Below, in pieces: positions 22,241 through 34,560 of a DNA stretch of 64,000 bases. Made by a program: the position numbers and the translations under genes. The stretch spans positions 13,240,951-13,304,950 of the forward strand of contig JBCNJP010000003.1 in NCBI GenBank assembly GCA_039602395.1. The letters run 5' to 3'. Under the pieces are notes generated by a model. That model searched no databases. It had not been told where the DNA came from and saw only the letters and a program-made list of their open reading frames with translations. The stretch is from Deinandra increscens subsp. villosa. Lineage: Eukaryota > Streptophyta > Magnoliopsida > Asterales > Asteraceae. Position 1 is the first letter of the stretch; every line of letters begins with the position of its first letter.

Positions 22241-22348
22241 GGTTGTGGCCTAGTGGTAAGAGGCAATGTCCTCTTTTGATGGAGACCCAAGTTCAATACT
22301 TGGGAGTGGTGAATAATGAGGTATAATTTAGCCGTTCAAAAAAAAAAT
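22241..22348 (+). mobile_element. tRNA-derived SINE
   Basis: TAGGTTGTGGCCTAGTGGTA (A box) and CAAGTTCAATACTTGG (B box), ending GCCGTTCAAAAAAAAAA. Same family as 14863-14979 by sequence. Confidence 0.65.
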
Positions 22349-23020
22349 TAAAAAAAATAACTAAAATTATTAAAAACCAATATTCCATTCAAAAACTACT
22401 CATATCATTGTCTTTTATAACTTAATTAAATTAACATCAAGCGTCCATCACATTGTCGATTTCCTAATTAAACTTTAGAACAATTTATACATTTTGATCA
22501 TCGATGAAAGTTGCAGCGAATAGCAAATGCTATTCAATTCACCCAAATCTCACTCGTCATTGTTAATTATTTCATTTCCATATCATTCAAAAAGAAAACC
22601 TATTTGATCCAATGTCCTAAACACACAAACATCCTTCGTTTTCTTGTTTGTTGTTGATGTTGTACGAAGATACGTTAAGGGTACGTGTTTCCGTGTGTTA
22701 TTTTATGTGGGTTTGTGTTCTATGATAGTCTTGATTTTTTGCATTGTTCTAATTCAATCTCAACCCTAACTGGGTTTGTTTTCTTGAATCAAGAAATGAT
22801 ACAAAGCTTCCAGCTTTATGTGCATTTCAGCATTTGAGTTAATTTGTTTTTAATCTTTAGGGTTGATCACCTTTTAAACCATCAATGATACTTGGTTTTT
22901 ATTTATTTCAAACACATGATCACTAATGCAAATTAAAGAAAGTCATCTTGTTCACAAGAATGAAACTTCAAGATTCTTGTTAATTTACATCACTTATTAC
23001 TACTGTTTATGCAGTGAGAG
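22349..23020 (+). promoter_or_regulatory. Promoter/5' leader region of the PHT5-like gene
   Basis: No separate gene is seen. TTTATGCAG at about 23008-23016, just before the ATG, looks like a splice acceptor. An intron in the 5' leader is therefore likely, with the first exon somewhere around 22560-22690. The transcription start was not located. Confidence 0.35.
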
Positions 23021-26000
23021 ATGGTTGCTTTTGGGAAAAAGTTGAAGGATAGACAAATAGAAGAATGGCAAGGGTACTTTGCATATATCTTGAAATATTC
23101 TTCATTCTTTTCATTTTCTTGCAAAATAATTTAATCATATATATGGTGATATATCACTATATCAGATATTACATCAACTACAAGATCATGAAGAAAAAGG
23201 TCAAACAATATGCTTGCCAGATCGAAACCGGAGGCTATGAACGCAGATATGTTCTCAAAGACTTCTCAAGAATGCTCGATAATCAAGTACGCCTTGAGTT
23301 TTCTACAATATCTTTTGGTTTTTGGATTGTTATGAGTGATTTATTTTCGGTCTTTTTATTTATGCAGATTGAAAAAATTGTTCTTTTTCTGTTGGAGCAA
23401 CAAGGGATTCTTAGTAGCAGGATAGCAAAGCTTGCTTTTCAACAAGAGATGCTTCAAACCGAGTTTGATTTACCAAGAATAGCTTCTTTACAAGCAGCAT
23501 ATAGAGACATTGGAAGAGATCTACTAAAGCTTCTGTTTTTTGTTGAGATAAACGCAATTGGACTTCGCAAGATCCTTAAAAAGTTTGATAAACGTTTAGG
23601 ATACAGGTTTACCGATTACTATGTTAAGACTCGTGCAAATCATCCTTATTCCCAGCTTCAGCAAGTCTTCAAGCATGTGGTAATTTTACCAAGCCTGTAT
23701 GATCTTTTGACAGTAGTTTAATTCATTTATTTTATCTTGAATGACATATAATGGGATTTTTCAGGGTTTAGGGGCAGTTGTGGGAGCCATATCTCGAAAT
23801 CTCGCAGAACTTGATGATTTTCAAGGGAGTTACCTATCGATTTATGATCAACCTGCTCGTCCTCTCCAGGTTTTCTCATTTCCTGCAGTTGGTAAGAAGG
23901 GCGGGTTGGGTAATTCAAAACAGGCTAGTTTTATGCAGGTCAAACTAGTCAGCTGACTGGGTTGAGTTGACCCACAACCACCTTTTTCTAAATCTATTTA
24001 TAATATATTTATGAATAGAAAACAGGTTTATCATAAAAGGTAATCAACTTTGTTTTATTTTTAATTTCACTTAACCAACTTATTTTAAGCCAGAAGACAA
24101 TCATCAAACTTTCGAAAACTATGATTTAAAGTTTGCATTTTTCCTGGTAGTTTGACCCAAGCAAGTTACCTTTTTATGTAATTTTCCCTTAGTATAGTAA
24201 TCTAGTTTTAAATCTTTAATAATAACAATTTAAGAGGCTGTATGCAGTAAAAATTGCCTCTGTGTGTCTTTCATCGAGTTTGACCCGTTTGATTCGTTCC
24301 CCACTTAGCTAAATTCTTTGATTTAACCCATTTGAAATGATCAAAAAATAAAAATAGGCTAAAGTTCTTTGATTCGGCTTGCAGGATCCTGTGGTCGATG
24401 CCATAAGAGCAGCAGTCGACAGATTATCTCACTCAACAAATTTCCTTACTTATTTGGGACAACATGCTCTTATTATACACGAAGAATTACCAACACCTAA
24501 TGATGAAAATGTTGATGACCAAAGATACCATTTCATGACACTTTTGTTAAACTTGGTGAACACATTTCTTTATATGGTGAATACATATATTATTGTCCCA
24601 ACAGCAGATGATTACTCCATGAGTCTAGGAGCTGCACCAACTGTTTGCGGGATTGTTATTGGTGCAATGGCAGTTGCCCAGATATTTTCTTCGGTTTACT
24701 TTAGCGCTTGGTCTAATAAATCGTATTTCAAACCGTTAGTCTTTAGCAGCATTGTTCTTTTTATGGGCAATGTAATGTATGCATTGGCTTATGATTTTGA
24801 CTCGCTCACGGTGCTTTTACTCGGCCGCGTATTTTGTGGGTATGTCTTTGACCCATGTTCTGGATGCTTTGAAAATAGAAATGGGGCCTTTTTAATGTCA
24901 AACATGCTAGTTAAATTCATGACCCTTCACATTTTATTTACAAATTTTGAACCAGAAATTCCACTTTACTTTCTAGCTTATGTAATTTAAGTAGTTTATG
25001 ATCAAAATCTTTCAATATTTGAACATTTTATTTGATTTTGAAGTTAAACTGTAGCCCAACTAGCCTCAAAAGTCAACCTTTTAGTCTTTGACATGAACTC
25101 CATTTTGAGGTCAAACCTATTCCTGTTTAGAAGTATAATTATTCAAAATTGTTAAAAAGTTAGAAGAAATACTTTTCTTTTTGTTTCCTTGTTGTAAATT
25201 GAAATGTGGTGATGATCACAATCTCTAAAAAATTTAAACAAGTTTCACCAGTTTCATTGTGAAAATCAGTATGTCTTGACCTCAAAAGTCAAACATCCTT
25301 TTTTAAGGCCAATCAATTTGAGAATGTGAAATGGTTACTTACTGTTAAACAAGGATTAATCTTTATACTTTTTTTTGGTAATTATGTAGTCTTGGTTCTG
25401 CTAGAGCAGTAAATCGGCGATATATAAGTGATTGTGTACCTCTCAAGATCCGAATGCAAGCTTCAGCAGGTTTTGTTAGTGCTAGTGCTCTTGGAATGGC
25501 TTGCGGCCCTGCAATTGCTGGATTATTACAAGTTAGATTCAAGATTTACATGATCACTATTAACCAAAACACGATACCTGGTTGGGTAATGGCTGTTGCA
25601 TGGGTGTTTTATTTGATATGGCTCTCGATTTCATTTAAAGAGCCTGGTCATCTCGCCAAACCGGATCACGTCCCGGAAAACAACACAAGTATGCTAAATT
25701 TCCATCCTTTTATACCATCTATTCACATTAAGCAACAAGCAGTGACTTCACATTGATGAGGGATCTTTATTATAGGTCTAGCGGAGAGTGACACTCTTGA
25801 AAATGGTGCAACTCAACCGCTACTAAGTTCACAAGCACACCAAGATGATGCAGATGAAGATCAAGAATGTGACATGAGTGAAGAGCGCTCAGAAAACTCA
25901 CATGCACCCATTAATTCCATAGGCGCAGCATATAAGCTACTCACACCTTCCGTAAAGGTTTATTTTTTATACAAATTTCGCGCTTATACTTTATATCCAT

Positions 26001-27396
26001 TTCTATACTTTGACATATATAATATCAAAGATTTTAGTTTTCAACTTCATATGAATCTATTTCAAGTTAAACACAACATGATAACTTCAACTTTATATAT
26101 CAGGTTCAATTGTTGATATATTTCATGCTCAAGTATGCAACAGAGACCTTGTTGGCAGAATCTAGTGTCATTACTTCATACTACTTCAACTGGACTACAA
26201 GTAAAGTTTCAATATTTCTCGTATGCCTTGGCCTAACCGTTCTTCCTGTAAACGTGATTGTTGGAAGCAATATTAGCAACATGTTTGAAGACAGGTTTGT
26301 TTCATTTATCTTTATTGTGTACCCTTTTCATTATTTGCTCCATAAAACTTGTTGGTACAGGCCCCAAATAACACACAAAATGCACTAAAAAACTCAGCAA
26401 CAGTATATGGTTTTCTGCTTTAAACTTGCTGCTCACATTTGTTCATTCTCAAAAGGCATACATATATAGGGAAATTACTTGTGCTTAAAGAAAAGGAACT
26501 CACTTACTCTCTAACCCACTACTTAGACTCACAAATCAAAAACTACCCATGATCTGATTAAACACATAAAACATGTGACCAAATAAAGAAACTGTTAACC
26601 TGTGATTGACCTGTTATTTTGACCCGATCAAGATTAATCCCTACAAAACTGACCTTCAAAGATTTTATTGGTATTAGAAACTTTTTTCACAAGGCATAGA
26701 AACATCTGAGCAGCCTCGATGGCCAAAAATTAGGCCTAAAAACTTATGTACCAAGAGAAAAATATGCATTTTAAGATTTGTGACTACAACTATGCCATTT
26801 TCACACACTTTTTCTATGCGGGTTAGAAGAAATGCGTAGTCTTTTGTCAAGTTGTTAACATATATAAGCTTATAAAATATGTAAATAACATCTCTAAGTA
26901 TTGAAAAGTATAACTGTTGTCTTTGATAATTGTTTGAATCTTTTCAGACAAATTTTACTAGCATCCGAGATCATGGTATGTTTGGGGATCATCGCTAGTT
27001 TTCACATTATAATTCCTTATACTGTGACTCAGTATGTCGTATCAGGGCTTGTTATGTTCGTTTCTGCTGAAGTTTTAGAAGGTACATTCTTGTAACTCAT
27101 ATATATGTTGAAAAATGCTGGATGCTTTTTCTTAAACATGTTTTTATGGATACTTAGGTGTGAACTTGTCACTTCTATCTCGTGTGATGTCATCACGACT
27201 ATCTCGTGGGACTTTTAATGGTGGACTATTGTCAACTGAAGCTGGGACTATAGCTAGAGTGATTGCAGATGCCACTATAACATTAGGAGGGTATGTGGGT
27301 GAGAGAAGACTCTTGAATGTTACTTTACTACCATCGCTTTTGATCTGCATATTGGCGATTATTGCTACGTGTTTGACCTACAATTCGCAATACTAA
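23021..27396 (+). CDS. PHT5: SPX-MFS vacuolar phosphate transporter (PHT5/VPT type)
   Basis: Ten exons with GT-AG junctions: 23021-23073, 23166-23286, 23368-23679, 23765-23869, 24385-24839, 25390-25688, 25776-25957, 26104-26294, 26948-27081, 27158-27396. Joined they give 2,091 nt, 696 aa plus stop, with all phases consistent; the family is about 700 aa. Residues 1 to about 160 form the SPX domain (start MVAFGKKLKDRQIEEWQG; YYINYKIMKKKVKQYA; LRKILKKFDKRLGYRF), whose Lys/Tyr cluster binds inositol pyrophosphates. The rest is a major-facilitator membrane domain with about ten or more hydrophobic segments, starting near MTLLLNLVNTFLYMVNTYII, and a hydrophilic loop (DTLENGATQPLLSSQAHQDD) between the halves. 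Known members load phosphate into the vacuole. No lesion is seen; small introns keep intron-derived frames open in places. Confidence 0.92.
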
Positions 27397-28129
27397 TTCG
27401 ATATATGTCTAGCTAGGCTCAGTTAATGTGTCTTGAGTCTGAGTTATACATATGTACACTCTAGGCTGTGAAGGTGGGCGCAGGGTGGTGTTCATATATG
27501 AGTTGTGTTTTATGAAGTGTGAGACGCTTCGAGACGATAACACTTGTAGTTAAAACACAAGACAATGAGAAATTTATATCATTTTATACAAAAGTAATGA
27601 ATTGTTGTGTATCATATGATTATGCCTTGCAAGTAAATCAGGCATAGATGACTCCTATGCCCAAAAACACTAAATACATGTAGGTTGTTGCTTCTAGTTT
27701 TTTAGGCACATCACACAGGCCTTTTGCACTTTTCTTAAGGTTATCATTATATAAGTTTATACTAATCAATAAGTATAAGTTTATACTTATTAATAAATAT
27801 AAGTTTATACTTATTAATAACTAGTTTTGAAAGGACTTGCGCGTTGCAGCGGTAGGAAAAATGTCTTAACGTGCTAAAGACGTTAAAAAAAATTGGAACA
27901 GTGATAACATTGTAGAAAAAAGAAAAAAAACAATGCCCGAAAAAGAAACAATGAAATCATTTTGCTTACTGTTTAAAAAAGATTGTATTGGCACTATTGC
28001 TACTCTTCACCAAAGTTTATATCTGTATATAGATAAATATAGAGGGGTGCTCACGTGATGTGACAGAAAATACAACACCCTAACATAAAAAGTCACTGAC
28101 AGAGCTTGAAGATTTATATTGGGGGGTCG
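27397..28129. other. 3' flank, with a possible Helitron 3' end
   Basis: Contains the PHT5-like 3' untranslated region, then three copies of a TATAAGTTTATACTTATTAATA-like repeat (27755-27825). On the minus strand, GCAACGCGCAAGTCC followed by AAAACTAG|T at about 27824 resembles a Helitron 3' hairpin and CTAG end. No gene. Confidence 0.4.
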
Positions 28130-29369
28130 CAGGGGCAGATCTAGAAAAAAAGTTCAGGGGTAGCGTTCAATTTTTTTTTTTTTGAGACTAAAGGGGGTTC
28201 GGGGGCAGCGCCCCCGAGAGAAGCGGGGTCCAAGGGGCGGTAGCCCCTGGCTGGGGTCGAGCTGCCAGGTCAGCACGAAACTTTTTAATTTTGGACAAAA
28301 GTCATTCATTAAAAATGCATCAGAATTTTCGGTCTGAAAATGCATTAAATAAAATTGAGGGACCAAAATGTGTCAATTTTCAAAGGTTTTATTCACTCTA
28401 TTTGTTTCACTTTACCCCCTAAACTTACAACTTGTATTTTTAAATTGCACACACTTGTTAGTTGTTCGGTTTTAATTAATTAACGGGCTTTTGGTCATAT
28501 TTTAACGTCGGGATTTAAATAAAAACCATAAAAAACTTCAAGGGGTAACGTAAAATAATTTCAGGACAGTGGCGGAACCAGAATTTTTCGTTTGGAAAGT
28601 CAATAACTTTTTACGTTCGTTATATTTTTAGTGATCACTAAACATTTCCTACATATGCAATCTATATCACAAACAATTACATATTTCATATTTTTGCATA
28701 TGAGCTCAAATCAATGTAAAGCTTCAGTTTAGAGATATTACTTGAGTCAAACAAACAAACTCATATTTACTTGAGTTCGTCATAGCGATAAACTAGCTAA
28801 TTTCAAAACTTTCTCATCAACTCTATTGAGTTTCAACGTCTGTCTATTTATTTTTATAAAATTTATTCTATAGAATATCTCGATATATAAAAAACTTAAT
28901 TAATTATTTATATCTCATAAAGTATAGAAACGTATATTTTTCTGGACCGCATATAGAAATGTATATATATAGCAAATTAAAAGCACTAAGTTAAAATTTT
29001 AAAAAACAAGCCATAAATTAAAAAGAATATATAAATAAAAAACTAATAGATAATAATAAATATCGTCAATAAAAACAACTTTATGTATAAAAAATAAAGT
29101 TAAGTTATTATAAAACAAATAAACTAATTACAAATGAAAATTGCCTCATAACTTAAAAGAAATAACCTAATAAGATATACTTTATAAAGAATAATAAATA
29201 ATATTAAGGTAAAATATTTAATTTGAATTCCCCCTGTACCACTCTTCGTACTTTTTTTTATTATTTTAATTAAGTTTTAACATTTAGCCTATTTGAATAA
29301 TATATTTACCCTCTTTCTCTCTGTGCTATTCTCTAAAAGTACAAATACATCTTCTTCCTCATGTTTATG

Positions 29370-31695
29370 TATAACCTCTGTGCTCAAAACATTCATCCGA
29401 GCTGGAATTTCCAAATGTAAAATATTCAAAAGTTGCTGGAAAACAATTTGAGGCGGTACGCCTAGGATTGAGAAATCCTAGGCGGTACGCCACCCGCTTG
29501 GTAAACGGGTCGGGTTGCGGCACCCATCGGATCTTGGTATGCACGAATCTCGAAATCCGGGCGGTACGCCCAAGAGCAAGTACTTTGGGGCGGTACGCCT
29601 CAAAATGTCAGATCGTTAAGAACAAAGTTTTTGGCCTTTATAGTCACAAGCACTTGTGAATTTTCTCACTTCCGGCCAGAGCTCTCTCCCCACTATCTCA
29701 GACCTCTGTCACCATCATTTTCAAGTCATTGGAGCCTTGTGGAAGGTTGAAGCTTCATAGGTAAGTGTTCTAATCACCATTTTCATACAAAGATCATGTG
29801 AAGTTGATGTAACCCTCACACATTACTTGTGCTCTCATCAAAACAGTGACATTGGATCACTTGGAGAAGGCTAAGGAGTGTGGGAAACCAGAATCAAGGA
29901 CAATCAAGGTGAGGACATCTTGATTTTTGGTTTAGAAAAGTTATTTAAGTTTCTTAAAGATCACACACTCATGAAATGGTCATGGATCATACATGCATGT
30001 GTAGAATTACCTCTAGAAATTGGATTGGGGACTGAAGGGTACAAGGAGATCAGAAAAGCTCGGTTGTACAAGAAATCCTTCACAAGGTACAACTCTCTCA
30101 TGCATGCATGTTGATTCCTTTCCATAAATAGCAACCTTACAAGAAACGATCACTTGAACCAGAGTTAGTCAGTGTATCTAAATAACAAATGGGTCATTGG
30201 GACATAAGGATTCTGTCCCTAACGAAACCTGTAAGAAACGGGGGTCGAAACAATGGAATTTACCATAAACGGAAAGCTCGGGAATTGGGGTTATGCTTTG
30301 GTTAAGGTATTAGACTACAAATGAACCATAAATTGACCCCTCGGATTGATATGCAACTGATCTAGTAAGAATTCTGGGCTTAAAACGCCAAAATATGAAA
30401 ATGGCACTAAAAGACAAAATAGTCGGGCCCCTGTTCACAGATGGGGGCGTACCGCCCATAATCTCTGCATGCAGAGCGGTACGCCCAGGAAAGTAAAACA
30501 GAAACCGGAATCTCAGATTCCAGCGTACCGCCCAGAAACTTATGAATCGGCGCGGTACGCCCGAATTTGAAATCTGGAAATCAGTCGACCATTTGAAGCG
30601 TACCGCCCAGAAATGTAAACTTCCAGGCGGTACGCCTATGAAGAAAAATGACAGAATGTTTAGCCAATTTTGGATGAACCAAAAATTATCGAGACTGATC
30701 CAGTAACTGTATTTTATGCTAATTTCAACCTGAGAATGATATGGGACATGTTAGCCTCGTATATGACGGATATGAACATGATAACGATGATAGGTTGCTA
30801 GAAATCAAAGAGAGGATATTTTCTCGGATATTCTGTCTAGCCACCGTTTCTGACTTCTTTGTGTGAGTCCTCTGACTTCTCTCATAGAATTAACTGTTTA
30901 AGATCACAATTCTGTTTGATGTGTTTGTTATATCTGTTATGAACTTATCATGTCAAGCACTGTTAGTTTAGATATGCCCTGTGTGGGTTATTATATACTT
31001 TCTGGTCATTATGATTGAACCAATAGGCATATAAGGGATTATAACGGCCATTATAGTTGATTTATCCATGTTCATCCGGATCCTCTAGGATTGAGAAACT
31101 AGAGGGAATATGTCCTTATATGTTGAAATGAAATTTCTACTCGTAGAGGGATTACGGCTGATTACGACGTGCCCGTAGAGTACTTGAAGTTTGACCTTTG
31201 GTGTGACTTGATAATTTCATAACCAGCTTGTGTTTGAAGACTGTTAATATATTGATAGTAGTTAAGACTCACCAACAACGTTAGTTGTTGACTTTGTGTG
31301 ATTGACTTATGTTGCAGGTAAGCAAGTGTAGGAATGAACCTATTATGAACTTGGAATGCTACTTGGTTATTGTTACTATGAACTTGGACTTGTATGAATT
31401 ATGAATTATGAATGTAATGAAGACATGATAATGACTATGTTCCCTTTGGTATTCTGTATCTTTGTTATTCAGTTCCAGGCCATGTCCAGTGGCTATCGAT
31501 TCTGTTAGACCGAATAAGAGGTGCAATGCATCCTCGCTCATGAGTCGGTCTAAGAGTTTCATATGTGTGGACTGGATGTCCGTTGTATGTGTATGTGTGT
31601 GATATTAGAAGCGTTGGTATCTCGGGTAATGATACGGACAGCCGGTACAACGCCCTCCCCCGCACCTGGCAGGGTGCGAAGGAGGGGGTGTGACA
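29370..31695. mobile_element. Solo LTR (about 2.3 kb) nested in the hAT element
   Basis: Flanked by TTATG at 29365-29369 and 31696-31700... the right copy is read as TTATG immediately after the terminal TGTGACA at 31689-31695. The left terminus reads TATAACC, one change from the expected TG start. The interior carries repeated GGCGGTACGCC. No retrotransposon genes are present. Confidence 0.65.
29450..30640. repeat. Scattered GGCGGTACGCC / GGCGTACCGCC motif
   Basis: About ten copies: four near 29453-29600 in one orientation, and six near 30435-30640 in alternating orientations. The motif is close to a palindrome around GTAC and is absent from the flanks. Confidence 0.75.
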
Positions 31696-31888
31696 TTATG
31701 ACAGTTCGTCGGAGTTCAAAACTTCTGATTTTGATTTTATTTCTTTGTTTCCTTTCATTTCAGGGGTAGCGGAATAACCGTTTCAGGGGTAACGAAATAC
31801 CGAAAACGTTAAAAATAAATTTTTTTCACATCGCGGTGCAAGTTCAGGGGTAGCGGACACCCCTGCGTAAAGGGTAGGTCTGCCCCTG

Positions 31889-33240
31889 GGGGTCGGGTGG
31901 GGGAGCCAGAGGACCTATAATTTTTTTTCTTCCTATCGTTAGTTTTGGGTTATATGTTTGGGCCAACGGTTACGTCCAGGTTGGATCAAACAATAATAAC
32001 TCTAATAATCTAATTTTTTTTTCATTCATTCAAAAAATCGTTCTTACAAATAAAAAGCTAGATTTATTTTTCTTAACAAATAAAGAAATAAAAATATTTT
32101 TGATGATTTAAGAAAAAGGATGAGCACCAACTCAACCCGACCTTTAAACTTACAAGTCTTATTTTAAATAACACAAACTTTATATCTAATTGAAACAATG
32201 TTTACTTTATTACATGTTTAGCTTTTGTACTTTAGTTTTCATACTTGTAACTTTTATAGACTCAACCTGAATCTTAAAACACAAATAAACAGATATCACA
32301 ACGCCCAACATCTTAGCAAGAAATGATCTCATTTAAATAAATAATAATGTACACGTAAACATGCCGAGGTTAAATAAAAATAGGAGAAAAAATAAAAATG
32401 TAATAAGTGATGCATAAACACAAATGTGTTAAACTAAAACTAAATCTAAAGAATGCCAAAAAAAAATAATAAAAAAATAGAAAGCCAAAAAAAGACAAGA
32501 AAATTTACAAAAGGAAAGACATTAGAAAATAGAAATGAAAAATAATGGTAAATATGGTGCTTACAAGATTTGAAATTGAGACCGAAGTGTTTTATCACAT
32601 GAACTTTCTTATCATACCACCTAACTTATTTATTAATTTAATTGCATGCATACGTATATACATGTATTTAAAAACTTATATAACATATATAAAAATTTAA
32701 AATTGTTTTGGGCCCCCGGGAGACTGGCTTTAGGCATTCGCCCTCCCCGCCTACCCCAAGACCGCCTATGCTTTCTCATATTTATTCATCATTGTATTTC
32801 ATTTTGTAACACACATAAATATTCAAGCATTTTTTGTATGAGGGTCTAGTAGGCTTAAGACCCATTTTGTCCCTTCACATGGTGTAGTCTTGTTAAATTA
32901 TGTTCATTAATTCTCCTAAGGTCAGTAGCAACGATGGCTTTTGAAGCAGCCTGTGGGCTGAGATGGCAGGCTCGTTGGAAGGGCTCCAAGAGGGGTTCAA
33001 GCCCGTAGCAAATTTTTAAAGGGTAGCCCTTAGGCAAGAGTAGATGAGGGCCCATCAACATTTTAATTTTCCTTTTTTTCTTTCTTGCCAACAGAATTAA
33101 TAACGGCTAGTTTTTTTTTTGTTCTAATGGCTAGTTTTTTAATACTTCCTATAAGTACCCAATACAATCTCAAACATTTTCTTCACACCAACTTATCTTT
33201 CTCTTTAAAGTTTCTAATTTCCAAATTCTCCAAAATCTTC
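31889..33240. other. Intergenic, no gene seen
   Basis: AT-rich to about 32700. A short GC-richer stretch at 32700-33050 contains a B-box-like GGTTCAAGCCC (about 32995), so a SINE-like piece is possible. TATAAGTAC near 33150 may be the old promoter of the transposase pseudogene that follows. Confidence 0.4.
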
Positions 33241-34560
33241 ATGGATCCAACTCACTTCCGTCATCGATTCCTTCCTCGTTGCAGGCTCTATTAGAAGACG
33301 ATGTTGAAGATATGGCGATGCAATTTTTTTAGATGGTCGATCTTGAAGAGCAGGCTGGTTCTTCCCAACAGAAAAAGAAATGCAAGGAAACACATAGATC
33401 TTGTATAAAAGGAATTACCGCTTGTGGGAAGATTACTTTGCTCCAAAACTCGTGTATGACGAATGGTTCTTTAGAAGATGATACATGACGAACATCTTTT
33501 TATTTACTCGCATTATGAAAGGTATTTTTGAACCAGGTGAATCTGAAAACTGTAAGTATTTTACACAAAGATATGATGCAACAGGTAGAGAAGGGCTTTC
33601 ACTAAGACAAAAATGCACACGTGTCATTCGTCAATTGGCTTATGGCAGATTGGCAGATTAGTAGAGAAGGGCTTTCACCAATGCGATGAATACATATGTA
33701 TTGATGAAAGTACTACCCTTCAATGTCTACACAAGTTTTGTGAGATTGTTGTGGAGGTTTATGAAGAAGAATATCTTAGAAGACCAATTCAAAGTGACAT
33801 TCATCGGTTACTAGAAAAGCATTCAACAAAACACGGGTTCCATAAAATGCTTGGTAGTATTGATTGTATGCACTGGAGTTGGAGAAATTATCCAACTGCA
33901 TGGAAATATCAGTACACTCGTAGTGACCATGGTCATCCGACCATTATGCTAGAGGCAGTTGCATCTCAAGACCTATGGATTTGGCATGCATTCTTTGGAG
34001 TGGCATGTTCAAACAATGATATCAACGTACTTAACTAGTCCCCGCTATTTAATCAAGTCTTAGATGGAAATACTTCCGAATGTACCTTTGAAGTGAATGG
34101 GAATGTGTACACAAAAGGGTATTACCTTGCAGATGGTATCTATCCTGAATGGGCAACTCTGGTGAAGAGTTTCTCATTCCCCCTGATAATAATGAGAAAA
34201 TGAAGTACCACAAAAGACGGCAAGAAGCTGCAAGAAAGGATGTGAAGAGAGCCTTTGGTGTGCTTCAAGCTAGGTGGGGAATAATACGAGGTCCATCAAG
34301 AAGTGCTACACTACCGAGAATTGGTAATATAATGTAGACATGCGTTATACTACATAATATGATCGTGGACGATGAAGGAGATAACGTACGTAGTTGGTGT
34401 CGTGAAAAGTAGGAACATGATCCATCGACTTACAATAATGGAGCACCAGAACAACTTCAAGCACAACTTTAAATATTCAGGGACGTGTGTAGCCAAGAGG
34501 CTCACCAAACACTACGAAACGATCTCGTAGAACATACTTGGACTTATAGGCTACACTAGC
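33241..34560 (+). pseudogene. PIF/Harbinger transposase (ALP1-like, DDE_Tnp_4 type), inactivated
   Basis: Starts MDPTHFRHRF at 33241, then a frameshift. It continues in frames holding EDDVEDMAMQFF, VYDEWFFRRRYMTN, GREGLSLRQKC and IRQLAYG. The core (33690-34340) has EYICIDESTTLQCLHKFC, MLGSIDCMHWSWRN (first Asp), EAVASQDLWIWHAFFGVA with SNNDINVL (second Asp), GYYLADGIYPEWATLVKSF and RKDVKRAFGVLQARWGI, where the expected catalytic Glu of VERAFG is Lys. Stops occur after MQFF, after NVLN and after RIGNIM, and there are frameshifts near 33630-33690 and 34160. A 20-odd base piece (GTAGAGAAGGGCTTTCAC) present at about 33585 is repeated at about 33660, inside the broken part. It is non-functional. 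Confidence 0.9.

Larger units (their letters stand above)
28130..31888. mobile_element. hAT-type element containing a solo LTR
   Basis: Left end CAGGGGCAGATCTAG; right end read inwards CAGGGGCAGACCTAC. The flanks share GGGGTCG (GGGGGTCG if the last G is shared), fitting an 8-bp hAT duplication. The inner sequences GTTCAGGGGTAGCG also recur near both ends (about 28152 and 31843). Its own sequence is about 1.4 kb once the nested LTR is removed. No transposase is seen. A lone second hAT-like terminus (CAGTGGCGGAACCAGAATTT) lies at about 28565. Confidence 0.6.
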
